A stretch of 38,892 nt of DNA, taken from Bacteroidaceae bacterium (GTDB taxonomy: Bacteria > Bacteroidota > Bacteroidia > Bacteroidales > Bacteroidaceae). A program made the translations under genes and the position numbers. Under the pieces are notes generated by a model. The model ran no database searches. It was not told where the DNA came from and saw nothing but the letters and a program-made list of their open reading frames with translations. Within the stretch, counting starts at the first letter, position 1; every line of letters begins with the position of its first letter. Positions 1-8,024 of the stretch are shown one piece after another. The stretch spans positions 1 to 38,892 of the forward strand of contig JAEEZX010000020.1 of assembly GCA_016292045.1 (NCBI GenBank). Reading direction: 5' to 3'.

Positions 1-1674
1 ATCCATACGGGTAACCAGGAAATTATCAAGCATCTCCTTTAGTTTTGCGTTATCTGTCTCTGATGTTGTTGATTGAGTCGCTGCGTTATAGAGTGTCGCC
101 AAGCTGATTGTAGATGGACTAGGAACGCCAAACCATTTGTTTTCGTTGTTGTTTTTATCGTTATTATACGTTCCTATGCTAGTACTTGAATATCCGTTAA
201 TATATTTTGTCGGTGTCGTATTATCAAAGCCATATACTCCGAAATACCATTTATTACCGTCAATCTCCACAGTTGTTTTTGCAGGATATACCTTTCTTGA
301 GTAGAAACCACCCGACTCGTTCGAGGTTGGATTCTTTGACCATGCAAATCCTCCTGTTTGAACGTTGTAAAGATAACTGTCACCATTAGATGATGTATAG
401 CTTGCGAAACGGAAACGATTTACATAGTTGGCATTATAAGCACCGCCGCCCAAAGTTGCGCCATTTCCGTTAAGGAAACAGTTGCGACTAGCTGCCTGTA
501 AGAATGTGAATGTTGGCACTTGACCCAGTTCTACATAAAGATTATATGCTGCATTCACTATTTCCTCTACTGTATTCGAGCTTGTGATTGCCTTTGCTGC
601 CGTGTAAGCACTGCTACTTGTTTCACCTAAATTATCGGCTAAGGTTATGGCAGAACCAACTAATGCCATGCTTTGATTCTTTTGATAATCATCTTGTCCA
701 ACGAATCTCCAAACATTATTATTGGTTGTGTTTGCAGCAATAGGTTCATTGTTATTTGAATTGGCAACACCTATTGTGCCACTTTGGAAAGTGATTGTAT
801 AGCCACCTTCTACTGAAGCAACTGTGGCAGCATTTGTTCCAGAGGTATTATAGTCAGTATAAATGTAATGATCTGTGGTCTCAAATAAGATATCTTTATT
901 TTTGGCTTTATTCAAGGATGTAAGAGTGTACTTTCCATCTGCAATCGTTACTTTGAATGGTACACCAGATTCATTTATGACAGCTTGGGTGTCCCATGCT
1001 GCTCCACGACTGAGGAACTTACCTGTTCCCACATTATACAGATAATATGTACTCCCAGATGTAGGGGTGCTGCCACTTGGTGCGACAACATGTTTAACAA
1101 GCGAAACTGAGTTTTCTTTTATCTGGAACCAGTTTGCCTTTCCATCTGTTTTCTCAAGGCCAAATTTGCATGTAGTATTGTTTTCTGTGACAGAAAAATT
1201 AAATGTTATATCATGAAAGGTTCCATCATCAATTGTAGTGTTTGTAACATCTACATTGTCTGCACCTGTACAAAAGGCTACGACATCTCCTGCAGAAGGT
1301 GGTGTTGATGTATCTGAAGCGTTGTTAGAAATTCCTCCAAACGCCTTAAACGTCAACGTGTAATTTCCTGAAGACAGTACAACTGTTCGTCCGATTGCTA
1401 CACCAGTAGAGCCATTCGCCGGTGACCAGCTTTCGTATGCACCTGCCCATGTTCTGAAAGAATGTCCGGGGCCGGGGTCACCAGGTAAAGTTTGTGAATT
1501 CCACCACGCACCGGCATCTTCGTTGTCATGGTTGTTTTCACAATGATCAGCCCAGTCACCATTAGAAAAAGAATTTAGGTTTCCTAGATAGGACGTAATA
1601 TTTAAGTCCTCCGCGTTCACGCTCGCTACAAACCCGAGCATTAGGGCCAATAAAAGAAATAATTTTCTTTTCAT
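1..1674 (-). CDS. Secreted lectin-like (ricin-B-like repeat) protein, C-terminus cut off
   Basis: The frame runs without a stop for 558 codons from the ATG at 1674 to the window edge, so the C-terminus is missing. Residues 1-21 are a typical signal peptide (basic MKRK, a Leu-rich core, cleavage after VNA), so the product should leave the cytoplasm. Residues about 22-195 are rich in Asn, Gly, Trp and Ser and look like a beta-sandwich of the carbohydrate-binding type. From about residue 200 comes a segment beginning YYLYNVGTGKFLSRG and a related one near residue 430 (SYLYNVQTGGFAW), resembling the ricin-B-like lectin repeats found in many Prevotella and Bacteroides surface proteins. No catalytic domain is visible in the part present; one may lie beyond the edge. 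The gene is AT-rich compared with the core genes to the right and follows an unusually long leader. The lectin assignment is by pattern only. Confidence 0.8.
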   Translation of the reverse strand, partial: MKRKLFLLLALMLGFVASVNAEDLNITSYLGNLNSFSNGDWADHCENNHDNEDAGAWWNSQTLPGDPGPGHSFRTWAGAYESWSPANGSTGVAIGRTVVLSSGNYTLTFKAFGGISNNASDTSTPPSAGDVVAFCTGADNVDVTNTTIDDGTFHDITFNFSVTENNTTCKFGLEKTDGKANWFQIKENSVSLVKHVVAPSGSTPTSGSTYYLYNVGTGKFLSRGAAWDTQAVINESGVPFKVTIADGKYTLTSLNKAKNKDILFETTDHYIYTDYNTSGTNAATVASVEGGYTITFQSGTIGVANSNNNEPIAANTTNNNVWRFVGQDDYQKNQSMALVGSAITLADNLGETSSSAYTAAKAITSSNTVEEIVNAAYNLYVELGQVPTFTFLQAASRNCFLNGNGATLGGGAYNANYVNRFRFASYTSSNGDSYLYNVQTGGFAWSKNPTSNESGGFYSRKVYPAKTTVEIDGNKWYFGVYGFDNTTPTKYINGYSSTSIGTYNNDKNNNENKWFGVPSPSTISLATLYNAATQSTTSETDNAKLKEMLDNFLVTRMD

Positions 1675-2180
1675 AGTAAAATGATTTAGTTAATTAATTA
1701 GTTATTTTGTTTTCAATTCTCTCTCGTCACATCATCCTCAAACACAACGACGTGCAGAAAGAACTGCCAAAACAACTCACGGAAATGTCTGGTGCGGGAA
1801 ATCAGATGTCTGACAACCTCAAACAAAAAAGCGTGAGAGCCTGTCCTTACTTACCATTATTCTGGTATCGCCAAACACCATTAGAGAAATAAGTAAAGAT
1901 AGCAACCCCACGCCGTGTATGCAATTGCTATCGCGGCGTAGGGTCACCACGTGCTAACAATAAACACACGGGAAGGGCGTCGCATACTCTCTATCCTTCT
2001 CTGATTTATTCATGTGAAATTGGCGATTTCGAATAATAGGATAAAGCGCGGAACGCCTTGTCTACCTGGATGTCTTGCCAGGATTTTTTTGCCTGCCCTT
2101 GCCCTATGTCAGGGTTTTACAGGCTGCCACCCGCGCTCGGGTGAGGTTTAGTGCAAAAATATGCGGAAATGCACATTTGC
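1675..2180 (-). promoter_or_regulatory. Long structured 5' leader of the lectin-like gene (candidate cis-regulatory RNA)
   Basis: About 505 nt separate the only good promoter motif (2186-2193) from the start codon at 1674, and no other TAnnTTTG occurs between them on this strand. The leader is dense in inverted repeats. Those seen are CACCCG/CGGGTG (2128-2133 with 2138-2143), GCCTG/CAGGC (2091-2095 with 2120-2124) enclosing CCCT/AGGG, CCTGG/CCAGG (2065-2069 with 2078-2082), an 11-bp stem (1905-1915 with 1934-1944), an 8-bp stem (1898-1905 with 1925-1932), TTACTTA/TAAGTAA (1847-1853 with 1890-1896) and TACCA/TGGTA (1852-1856 with 1863-1867). The 11-bp stem is continuous only if the minus strand is the RNA, because one pair is G-U there but A-C on the other strand. 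The 8-bp and 11-bp stems interleave and compete. Two tiny ORFs start at 2013 and 1985. I recognise no known riboswitch class. Regulation is inferred. Confidence 0.5.
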
Positions 2181-2185
2181 GAGAA

Positions 2186-2193
2186 CAAAGATA
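2186..2193 (-). promoter_or_regulatory. Promoter -7 element for the lectin-like gene leader
   Basis: Read on the minus strand this is TATCTTTG, an exact match to the Bacteroidetes -7 consensus TAnnTTTG. Transcription would start near 2180. No clear TTTG is found at the -33 position; the upstream sequence is simply AT-rich. It is the only such motif between here and the start codon at 1674. Confidence 0.55.
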
Positions 2194-2460
2194 TACCTTT
2201 TATTATATATGTTGTTCTGTCTTTTTTGATTTTTTTGCAAAAAAGTGCTGTTTTTGCATTTTAGAGCCATTTTTTTGTAAAACTTCACACTGAAATCACG
2301 GAAATCACAGATATGTCCTAGTGCTATAAAGAAAAAAACCAGAAAAACCATTTTTTGAAATCTTCAACTCCTTAAAACGGTTTAATATTGCGCTAAAACC
2401 GTCTTTTTTGAAAAATAAAACAACAAAAACGCAGGGTTTTGTCTTCTATAAAAGATAAAA
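2194..2460. other. AT-rich intergenic spacer with a direct repeat copy
   Basis: This stretch lies between two divergent transcription units. It is poly-T and poly-A rich, with no ORF or RNA gene that I can support. At 2284-2310 it carries a copy of a 27-nt sequence (core GAAATCAC repeated) that recurs at 3800-3826 on the other side of the ATPase gene with 24 of 27 positions identical. Confidence 0.6.
2284..2310. repeat. 27-nt direct repeat, left copy
   Basis: It contains two GAAATCAC units in tandem and matches 3800-3826 at 24 of 27 positions in the same orientation. The two copies bracket the ATPase gene and its promoter. Confidence 0.7.
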
Positions 2461-2472
2461 GTGGTATATTTG
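2437..2472 (+). promoter_or_regulatory. Promoter of the DUF4143 ATPase gene
   Basis: TTTTG at 2437-2441 and TATATTTG at 2465-2472 (exact TAnnTTTG) are separated by 23 nt. Transcription would begin near 2478. This decides the start of the gene: the upstream in-frame GTG at 2461 lies before the -7 box, so translation must begin at the ATG at 2503. Confidence 0.8.
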
Positions 2473-2502
2473 CACCAAAATCTAACTATAAAAGATGCAG
2501 AT

Positions 2503-3702
2503 ATGGTTGTCAGACAGAACTATCTTGATAAGATAAAGAGATTTCTCGGCAAGGATACAATAATCATTCTCACGGGTCAGCGACGTGTAGGGAAAAGTGT
2601 GATTTTGCGTTTGTTCCGGGACGAAATCCTGTCGAGTGGAGATGCAAATGTCATCTATGTCGACAAGGAGAAGAAAGAGTTTGACAGCATTCAGACCTAT
2701 CGGGATTTGAATGCACATATTGACAGCAAGCGTGTTTCAGGAAGAAAGAACTATATCCTCATTGACGAGATTCAGGATATCTCGGAATTTGAGAGAAGTT
2801 TGCGCAATTATTATGAAGAACCTGATGTTGAGATAATAGTAACGGGCTCCAATTCCAAAATGCTAAGCAGCGACTTGAGTACAATCATAGGCGGTCGCTA
2901 TAAAGAAATATACATACAAGCGCTAAGCTTCGATGAGTTTTTGAATTTTCACCAGTTGCCGGAGTCCGATGATGCGTTGGCTAAATACATCCAATGCGGA
3001 GGTCTTCCCGGACTGATGAAGATAGGTCTTGACGAGGCTGATGTACGGGAATATCAGACAGATGTTTGCAGCACGGTGTTGCTCAAGGATGTTGTTATGC
3101 GTAATCAGATACGCAATGTGCCGTTTCTGGAGAATCTACTGCATTTTCTTGCCGACAACACAGGTAAGATAATTTCCTCAAATAATATTGCAAAGTACAT
3201 GAAGTCGCAGGGGGAGAACGTCACTCCCACAGCAGTGATCAACTATATCAAGTATTTATGCGAGGCTTATGTTATACATAAAGTAAGCAGGTACGATATT
3301 CATGGGAAGAAACTTTTCGAAAGCAACGAAAAGTATTATTTTGAGGATCATGGGCTTCGCAATGCTCTTGTCGGAGGTTCCCGCGAGGGTGACATTGAGA
3401 AAGTCATCGAGAATATAGTATATAATCATCTTGTCCGTCTGGGGTATGAAGTGACTGTAGGGCAGTTGCAAGCCGGAGAGGTGGATTTTGTCTGCACTAA
3501 ACCGGGTGGAGGCCGGGTCTATGTTCAGGCATCGTATCTTATCGCAGACGACATCACACGAAATCGTGAGTTTGGCAATCTGCAGGCCATAAAGGACAAT
3601 TACCCCAAATACGTCATCTCAATGACCCCTCTTGTCACAAGATTGGATTACGACGGTATCACACACTTACATCTGAGAACGTTCCTTACAGAAGGTTTAT
3701 AG
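2503..3702 (+). CDS. AAA ATPase with C-terminal DUF4143 domain
   Basis: This is a 399-residue single-domain-pair ATPase. A Walker A motif, GQRRVGKS, lies at residues 25-32 and a Walker B motif, ILIDE, at 85-89. The C-terminal third has the DUF4143 pattern, with GEVDF followed by YVQ where a PD-(D/E)XK nuclease fold would carry D and (E/Q)xK. The catalytic Lys position is not convincing, so nuclease activity is doubtful. The family is abundant in Bacteroidetes, usually as stand-alone genes, and has no settled cellular role. The ATG at 2503 was chosen because a promoter -7 box overlaps the longer reading frame. It is a lone gene with its own promoter, bounded by non-coding repeats on both sides, which suggests an independently acquired cassette. 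Base composition is more AT-rich than the core operons. Confidence 0.9.
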   Translation: MVVRQNYLDKIKRFLGKDTIIILTGQRRVGKSVILRLFRDEILSSGDANVIYVDKEKKEFDSIQTYRDLNAHIDSKRVSGRKNYILIDEIQDISEFERSLRNYYEEPDVEIIVTGSNSKMLSSDLSTIIGGRYKEIYIQALSFDEFLNFHQLPESDDALAKYIQCGGLPGLMKIGLDEADVREYQTDVCSTVLLKDVVMRNQIRNVPFLENLLHFLADNTGKIISSNNIAKYMKSQGENVTPTAVINYIKYLCEAYVIHKVSRYDIHGKKLFESNEKYYFEDHGLRNALVGGSREGDIEKVIENIVYNHLVRLGYEVTVGQLQAGEVDFVCTKPGGGRVYVQASYLIADDITRNREFGNLQAIKDNYPKYVISMTPLVTRLDYDGITHLHLRTFLTEGL

Positions 3703-3799
3703 TAGATATCTTCGGCCATATCGGCCACTGCGGCCAAGCGTATTCAGAGTCCCCCTCAAAAATGCTTAGTGCCTAAAAACAAAAACCAAGAAATACAAT

Positions 3800-3826
3800 G
3801 TCACACAGAAATCACAGAAATCACAG
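3800..3826. repeat. 27-nt direct repeat, right copy (short CACAGAAAT tandem)
   Basis: The sequence is a tandem of ACAGAAATC (about 9 nt, near three copies from 3801 to 3830). It pairs with the copy at 2284-2310. It may be a target-site-like duplication, or a dispersed intergenic repeat that happens to occur twice. Confidence 0.7.
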
Positions 3827-4201
3827 AAACATTTTCCGCAAAAATACTCTCATTGAGGAAAATATTTGTCTTATGGCAAGAGCTTTGCTCTCCTTGTCGG
3901 CAGACATTTTGGCGAGATCAAAAGCGAGCTTTCATCGTCGCCCAAAGTCTGCCACCTTGCCTCCGTCGCGAATGGGGATTCGCTCCCCTTTGTGGGGCCG
4001 CAGCCACATTCAGTGGCAGCTCTAAAGACCCCAGTCGCCATTGCATGGCATCGCCATAATCCAAATCAAAAATTGTTCCGGCCTTGCCTCCACATAAAAT
4101 TGCTTCATTTCCTACTCAGCTCGTGCCTCGCATTCGCTCAACGAAAATGTGCGCATAAAATGATTTACTCAGTAGACGAGTTCGCTTCAACTAAGTTCGC
4201 T

Positions 4202-4285
4202 TCGGCAAAAGCCTCGCGCTCATTGGCCAGACAAAAGTACGCATCGGCTGAAGCCTCGCGCTCATTTGCTGTGCAAAAGTAGACA
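4202..4285. repeat. 42-bp tandem repeat, two copies
   Basis: Unit 1 is 4202-4243 and unit 2 is 4244-4285. Both open with TCGGC and share the 14-mer AAGCCTCGCGCTCA and the block CAAAAGTA. Divergence is confined to the middle. The array ends just upstream of the gpmI promoter. Confidence 0.75.
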
Positions 4286-4319
4286 AGTAATAGCATCAGG
4301 ACAAAAAATCCGCAAAAAA

Positions 4320-4351
4320 TTTGGAAACGGCGAAAAAATGTCGTACCTTTG
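4320..4351 (+). promoter_or_regulatory. Promoter of the gpmI operon
   Basis: TTTG at 4320-4323 and TACCTTTG at 4344-4351 are exactly 20 nt apart, a textbook Bacteroidetes vegetative promoter. Transcription should start near 4358, about 46 nt before the chosen gpmI start. Confidence 0.9.
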
Positions 4352-4403
4352 CATTTATTGGGGGCATTTTATGCACAAAAACAAACAGAAAATATATAAA
4401 GAT

Positions 4404-5924
4404 ATGGCAAAGAAAGCACTTTTGATGATCCTCGACGGATGGGGAATCGGTAACAAGGGAAAGGGTGACGTGATCTACAACACACCGACACCCTACATGG
4501 ACTATCTGGCAGAAAACTACCCCAACAGCTATCTGCTGGCATGCGGTGAGAACGTGGGACTGCCCGACGGACAGATGGGCAACTCCGAAGTGGGACACCT
4601 CAACATCGGTGCAGGACGCATCGTGTATCAGGACCTCGTGAAAATCAACCGCGCATGCAAGGACGGAAGCATCCTCAAAAACAAGGAAATCATTTCCGCC
4701 TACACCTACGCCAAGGAGCAGGGCAAGAACGTACACCTGATGGGTCTGACCAGCAACGGCGGTGTGCACTCCTCGCTCGACCACCTGTTCAAACTCATCG
4801 AGATAGGTAAGGAATACGGCGTGAAGAACACCTTCGTGCACTGCTATATGGACGGTCGCGACACAGACCCGCAGTCCGGCAAGGGCTTCATACAGCAGGT
4901 GACGGATGAATGCAAAAAGGCTGGAAACGCCGCCATAGCAAGCATCGTGGGCCGATTCTACGCCATGGACCGCGACAAGAGATGGGAGCGTGTGAAGGTG
5001 GGCTACGACCTCATCGTCAACGGCGAGGGAAAGCAGGCCACCGACATGGTGCAGGCAATGCAGGAGAGCTATGACGAGGGCGTGACGGACGAATTCATCA
5101 AGCCCATACACAACGCCACCGTGGACGGCACCATCAAGGAGGGCGACGTGGTGATATTCTTCAACTACCGCAACGACCGCGCCAAGGAAATCACAATAGC
5201 ACTCACACAGCAGGATATGCCGGAGCAGGGCATGAAGACGATACCCGGTCTGCAGTACTACTGCATGACACCCTACGACGCATCGTTCAAGGGCGTGCAC
5301 ATTCTCTTCCCCAAGGAGAACGTGGAGAACACGCTGGGCGAATACCTCTCGCAGAAGGGACTGACACAGCTCCATACAGCCGAGACGGAGAAGTATGCAC
5401 ACGTGACATTCTTCTTCAATGGTGGTCGCGAGGCTCCCTACGAGGGCGAGGAGCGCGTGCTGGTGGCTTCACCCAAAGTGCAGACCTACGACCTCAAGCC
5501 CGAGATGTCGGCCTTCGAAGTGAAGGACAAACTGGTGGCTGCCATCAAGGAAGACAAGTACGACTTCATCGTGGTGAACTTCGCCAACGGTGACATGGTG
5601 GGCCACACGGGAGTGTATGAGGCAATAGAGAAGGCTGTAGCAGCTGTGGACAAGTGCGTGAGCGAAGTGGTGGAGGCAGCGAAGGCTGTCGGCTACGAGA
5701 CAATAATCATCGCCGACCACGGAAACGCCGACAACGCACTGAACCCCGACGGTACGCCCAACACGGCACACTCGCTCAACCCCGTGCCCTTCATCTACGT
5801 GACCGAAAACAAGCAGGCCAAGGTGGAAGCCGGAGTGCTGGCCGACGTGGCACCCAGCATCCTGCACATCATGGGTCTGGAACAACCGGAGGAAATGACG
5901 GGCAAATGCCTTATAAGTGACTAG
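4404..5924 (+). CDS. gpmI: 2,3-bisphosphoglycerate-independent phosphoglycerate mutase
   Basis: The enzyme interconverts 3- and 2-phosphoglycerate in glycolysis and gluconeogenesis, using two metal ions and a phosphoserine intermediate. The 506-residue product has the normal family length. It begins [13 protein letters not shown], carries the catalytic Ser at residue 61 in GNSEVGH, and has the alkaline-phosphatase-type metal ligands in [17 protein letters not shown] and TAHSLNPVP near the C-terminus. The frame is open upstream to 4266, but the promoter at 4320-4351 rules out the longer starts, and the ATG at 4404 gives the usual N-terminus. It is the first gene of a four-gene unit; its stop codon shares a base with the ung start. 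Confidence 0.97.
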   Translation: MAKKALLMILDGWGIGNKGKGDVIYNTPTPYMDYLAENYPNSYLLACGENVGLPDGQMGNSEVGHLNIGAGRIVYQDLVKINRACKDGSILKNKEIISAYTYAKEQGKNVHLMGLTSNGGVHSSLDHLFKLIEIGKEYGVKNTFVHCYMDGRDTDPQSGKGFIQQVTDECKKAGNAAIASIVGRFYAMDRDKRWERVKVGYDLIVNGEGKQATDMVQAMQESYDEGVTDEFIKPIHNATVDGTIKEGDVVIFFNYRNDRAKEITIALTQQDMPEQGMKTIPGLQYYCMTPYDASFKGVHILFPKENVENTLGEYLSQKGLTQLHTAETEKYAHVTFFFNGGREAPYEGEERVLVASPKVQTYDLKPEMSAFEVKDKLVAAIKEDKYDFIVVNFANGDMVGHTGVYEAIEKAVAAVDKCVSEVVEAAKAVGYETIIIADHGNADNALNPDGTPNTAHSLNPVPFIYVTENKQAKVEAGVLADVAPSILHIMGLEQPEEMTGKCLISD

Positions 5925-6586
5925 TGGATGTAAGGATAGAAGATAGCTGGAAGGCTCATCTGGATAAGGAATTCGGGAAGCCGTACTTTGAGGAACTGAC
6001 ACGATTCGTTCGCTCGGAGTACGGCTCCTGTGTTTGTTATCCGCCGGGACCGCTCATCTTCAACGCCTTCGATACCACACCCTTTGACAAGGTGCGCGTG
6101 GTGATACTGGGGCAGGATCCCTACCACGGCGAGGGACAGGCGCACGGCCTGTGTTTCTCTGTGCCGGAAGGGGTGCAGTTCCCGCCCTCGCTGCGCAATA
6201 TATTCCAGGAGGTGAAGGACGAGACGGGGGCGGAGATACCGCAGTCGGGCAACCTGACACGCTGGGCCCGGCAGGGAGTATTCCTGCTCAACACATGTCT
6301 CACGGTGAGGGCACACCAGGCATTCAGCCACTCGGGACGGGGCTGGGAGACATTCACGGACGCTGTGATAAAGACGCTCTCGGAGGAGAGGGAAGGGCTG
6401 GTGTTCATGCTGTGGGGTGCACCGGCGGGAAAGAAAGCGTCGCTCATCGACGGGAGGAAGCATCTCATCCTGCAGAGCGCGCATCCGAGTCCGCTGTCGG
6501 CCTACAGGGGATTCTTCGGGAATCATCATTTCGAATTGTGCAACCGCTATCTCACGGAGCACGGAAAGGAGGCGATACGATGGTAA
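5924..6586 (+). CDS. ung: Uracil-DNA glycosylase (family 1)
   Basis: It removes uracil from DNA as the first step of base excision repair. The 220-residue protein has the water-activating motif GQDPYHG with Asp65, the LLNT block, and the C-terminal HPSPLS followed by AYRGFFG, which hold the catalytic His and the DNA-intercalating loop of family 1 enzymes. The start is a GTG at 5924 that shares its G with the gpmI TAG stop, giving an N-terminus (DVRIEDSWK) typical of Ung; no in-frame ATG is available nearby. Translation is therefore probably coupled to gpmI. The end overlaps the next gene by 7 nt. Confidence 0.96.
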   Translation: MDVRIEDSWKAHLDKEFGKPYFEELTRFVRSEYGSCVCYPPGPLIFNAFDTTPFDKVRVVILGQDPYHGEGQAHGLCFSVPEGVQFPPSLRNIFQEVKDETGAEIPQSGNLTRWARQGVFLLNTCLTVRAHQAFSHSGRGWETFTDAVIKTLSEEREGLVFMLWGAPAGKKASLIDGRKHLILQSAHPSPLSAYRGFFGNHHFELCNRYLTEHGKEAIRW

Positions 6587-7161
6587 GCGAACTGCCTCCT
6601 ATGCTGCAAGTGGGCGATGTCATCGTGCATACGGACATCATCACGGAGAAATTTGCGTGCGACATAAGTGCCTGCACGGGACGCTGCTGCGAGGAGGGCG
6701 ACGCGGGAGCGCCCGTGACAATGGACGAGATAGCCCGGATAGAAAGCGTGCTGGACGACATATGGCCCGCAATGAGAGCCTCGGCGCAGGCCGTGGTGGA
6801 CCGCCAGGGCGTGGCGTACGCCGACCCGGAAGGGGAACTCGTGACAAGCATCGTGGACGGGGGAGACTGCGTGTTCAGGGGTCCGAAAGGATGTCTGTTG
6901 CCCGAGAAACCGATATCCTGCCACCTGTATCCCATCAGAGAAAAGCGCTTCGGCGGAGGACTCGTGGGGCTGCAGTATCACCGGTGGAACATATGCGAGG
7001 CAGCGCGCAGGCGCGGAGAGAAAGAGGGAGTGGAATTGTATCGCTTCCTGAAGGAGGCGCTCGTGAGACGGTTTGGAGAAAAGTGGTACGACGAACTGTG
7101 CGTAGCCGCGGAAATGATAAAAAAAACTATGATAAACGAGTATAAGGAGGATAAGAAATGA
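6580..7161 (+). CDS. DUF3109 family cysteine-rich protein
   Basis: This 193-residue protein matches the DUF3109 family of Bacteroidetes. The family pattern is plain: FACDISACTGRCCEEGDAGAP near the N-terminus, then a DCVF motif, PISCHLYPIR, and NICEAA further on. The spaced Cys residues resemble those of YkgJ-type metal- or Fe-S-binding proteins, but the function is unknown. The reading frame is open far upstream inside ung. The ATG at 6580, which overlaps the ung stop by 7 nt, gives the conserved N-terminus (LQVGDVIVHTD) and is the start I trust. The 3' end carries AAGGAGG, a good ribosome binding site for the next gene, with which it overlaps by 4 nt. Confidence 0.92.
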   Translation: MVSELPPMLQVGDVIVHTDIITEKFACDISACTGRCCEEGDAGAPVTMDEIARIESVLDDIWPAMRASAQAVVDRQGVAYADPEGELVTSIVDGGDCVFRGPKGCLLPEKPISCHLYPIREKRFGGGLVGLQYHRWNICEAARRRGEKEGVELYRFLKEALVRRFGEKWYDELCVAAEMIKKTMINEYKEDKK

Positions 7162-8024
7162 AAAACCTACTAATGACAATGGCGCTGCTGCTGAGCGTGG
7201 CAGTAGGAATGAAGGCACAACAGGTGAGCGGAAAGGTGATGGACGCACAGGGAGCTGTGGAGGGAGCCACCGTGATGGAGGTGGACAAGAGAGACCGCGT
7301 GCTCAACCAGACAACGACAGACGGCAACGGACTCTTCCTGCTGCCCGTGCAGAGCAATAGGAACAAGGTGCGGGTGTCAAAGAACGGATACAAGCAAATC
7401 ACCGAACCCATCAACGGAAGAACGATGGTGAGAATCACGATGCCGTCGAAGAAAATAGTGGATGTCAACTCGCTGCAGACGGTGAAGAAACCGCGTGGAG
7501 AGGATTCGAAGGCAATAGTGGAAGGACATGCAACCAACGGACAGGCATCGGAGCAGTGGGTGAGACTCGAGCAACTGACCGACACATCCTATATCTTCGC
7601 TATTGCCCTGGCATCAAAGCCGCAAGCGCCCACTTATCCTGCCGGAAGGGGACTTCTCTTCCTCGACATAGCGGACCGCAGAATACTGAGAGCAAAGTGT
7701 ATTGCCGACAGTTATCCTGTAGTGGGAACGGGTGAAACACCCGACCTGGAGTCGATAATACACGGCGACGGAGGCGTGCCGACAACATCAGGGGATTTGC
7801 AGTTCCGTGCAAACCAAACTACCGGCCACAGCCCGAAATACTGGCAGGTGCCTTGCTTTGAGATATCCGATAAGGGTCTGGAGATGCTATTAGAAAAAGG
7901 ACGCGACCTGTTTCGCGTCGCTATTGAGGTTCCCGATGCCGACGGATACTGGTTCGTGTATCCGTCGGAGGGATGGGAGACCGAGCTGAGCTCGATTATT
8001 TCACGTATTCGGAAAAATCGGTAA
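7158..8024 (+). CDS. Secreted carboxypeptidase-regulatory-like domain protein
   Basis: The 288-residue product begins with a signal peptide (MKNLLMTMALLLSVAVGMKAQ). Next comes a beta-sandwich of the carboxypeptidase-D regulatory type at about residues 22-95 (VSGKVMDAQGAVEGATV, then TDGNGLFLLPV). In Bacteroidetes this fold is common at the N-terminus of SusC-like receptors, but here no TonB-dependent barrel follows. Residues about 110-288 form a second domain I do not recognise. The start ATG overlaps the previous stop (ATGA) and sits 9 nt after AAGGAGG, a strong Shine-Dalgarno match unusual in this phylum. The last 29 bp overlap the convergent CoA-transferase gene. Location is probably periplasmic or outer surface; function unknown. 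Confidence 0.85.
   Translation: MKNLLMTMALLLSVAVGMKAQQVSGKVMDAQGAVEGATVMEVDKRDRVLNQTTTDGNGLFLLPVQSNRNKVRVSKNGYKQITEPINGRTMVRITMPSKKIVDVNSLQTVKKPRGEDSKAIVEGHATNGQASEQWVRLEQLTDTSYIFAIALASKPQAPTYPAGRGLLFLDIADRRILRAKCIADSYPVVGTGETPDLESIIHGDGGVPTTSGDLQFRANQTTGHSPKYWQVPCFEISDKGLEMLLEKGRDLFRVAIEVPDADGYWFVYPSEGWETELSSIISRIRKNR

Larger units (their letters stand above)
3703..4343. other. Non-coding spacer with short repeats, no supported gene
   Basis: About 640 bp lie between the ATPase stop and the gpmI promoter. Three tandem CGGCCA-led 9-mers occur at 3713-3739, the 27-nt repeat at 3800-3826, and a 42-bp tandem duplication at 4202-4285. Short open frames (up to 138 codons) have low-complexity, repeat-derived translations and no family resemblance, so I do not call them genes. 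The sequence around 3890-4060 is relatively GC-rich but I recognise nothing in it. It may be decayed coding or mobile DNA. Confidence 0.6.

Noticed and set aside
1830..2150. Leader compared with tmRNA, RNase P RNA and common riboswitch classes
   Set aside because: None of the conserved blocks of these RNAs that I know are present, so no named class is assigned.
3866..4282. 138-codon plus-strand frame in the spacer before gpmI
   Set aside because: The translation is low complexity and its end is made by the 42-bp tandem repeat; no start signal or promoter belongs to it.
4296..5402. 368-codon minus-strand frame opposite gpmI
   Set aside because: Shadow frame; gpmI on the plus strand is complete with all catalytic motifs.
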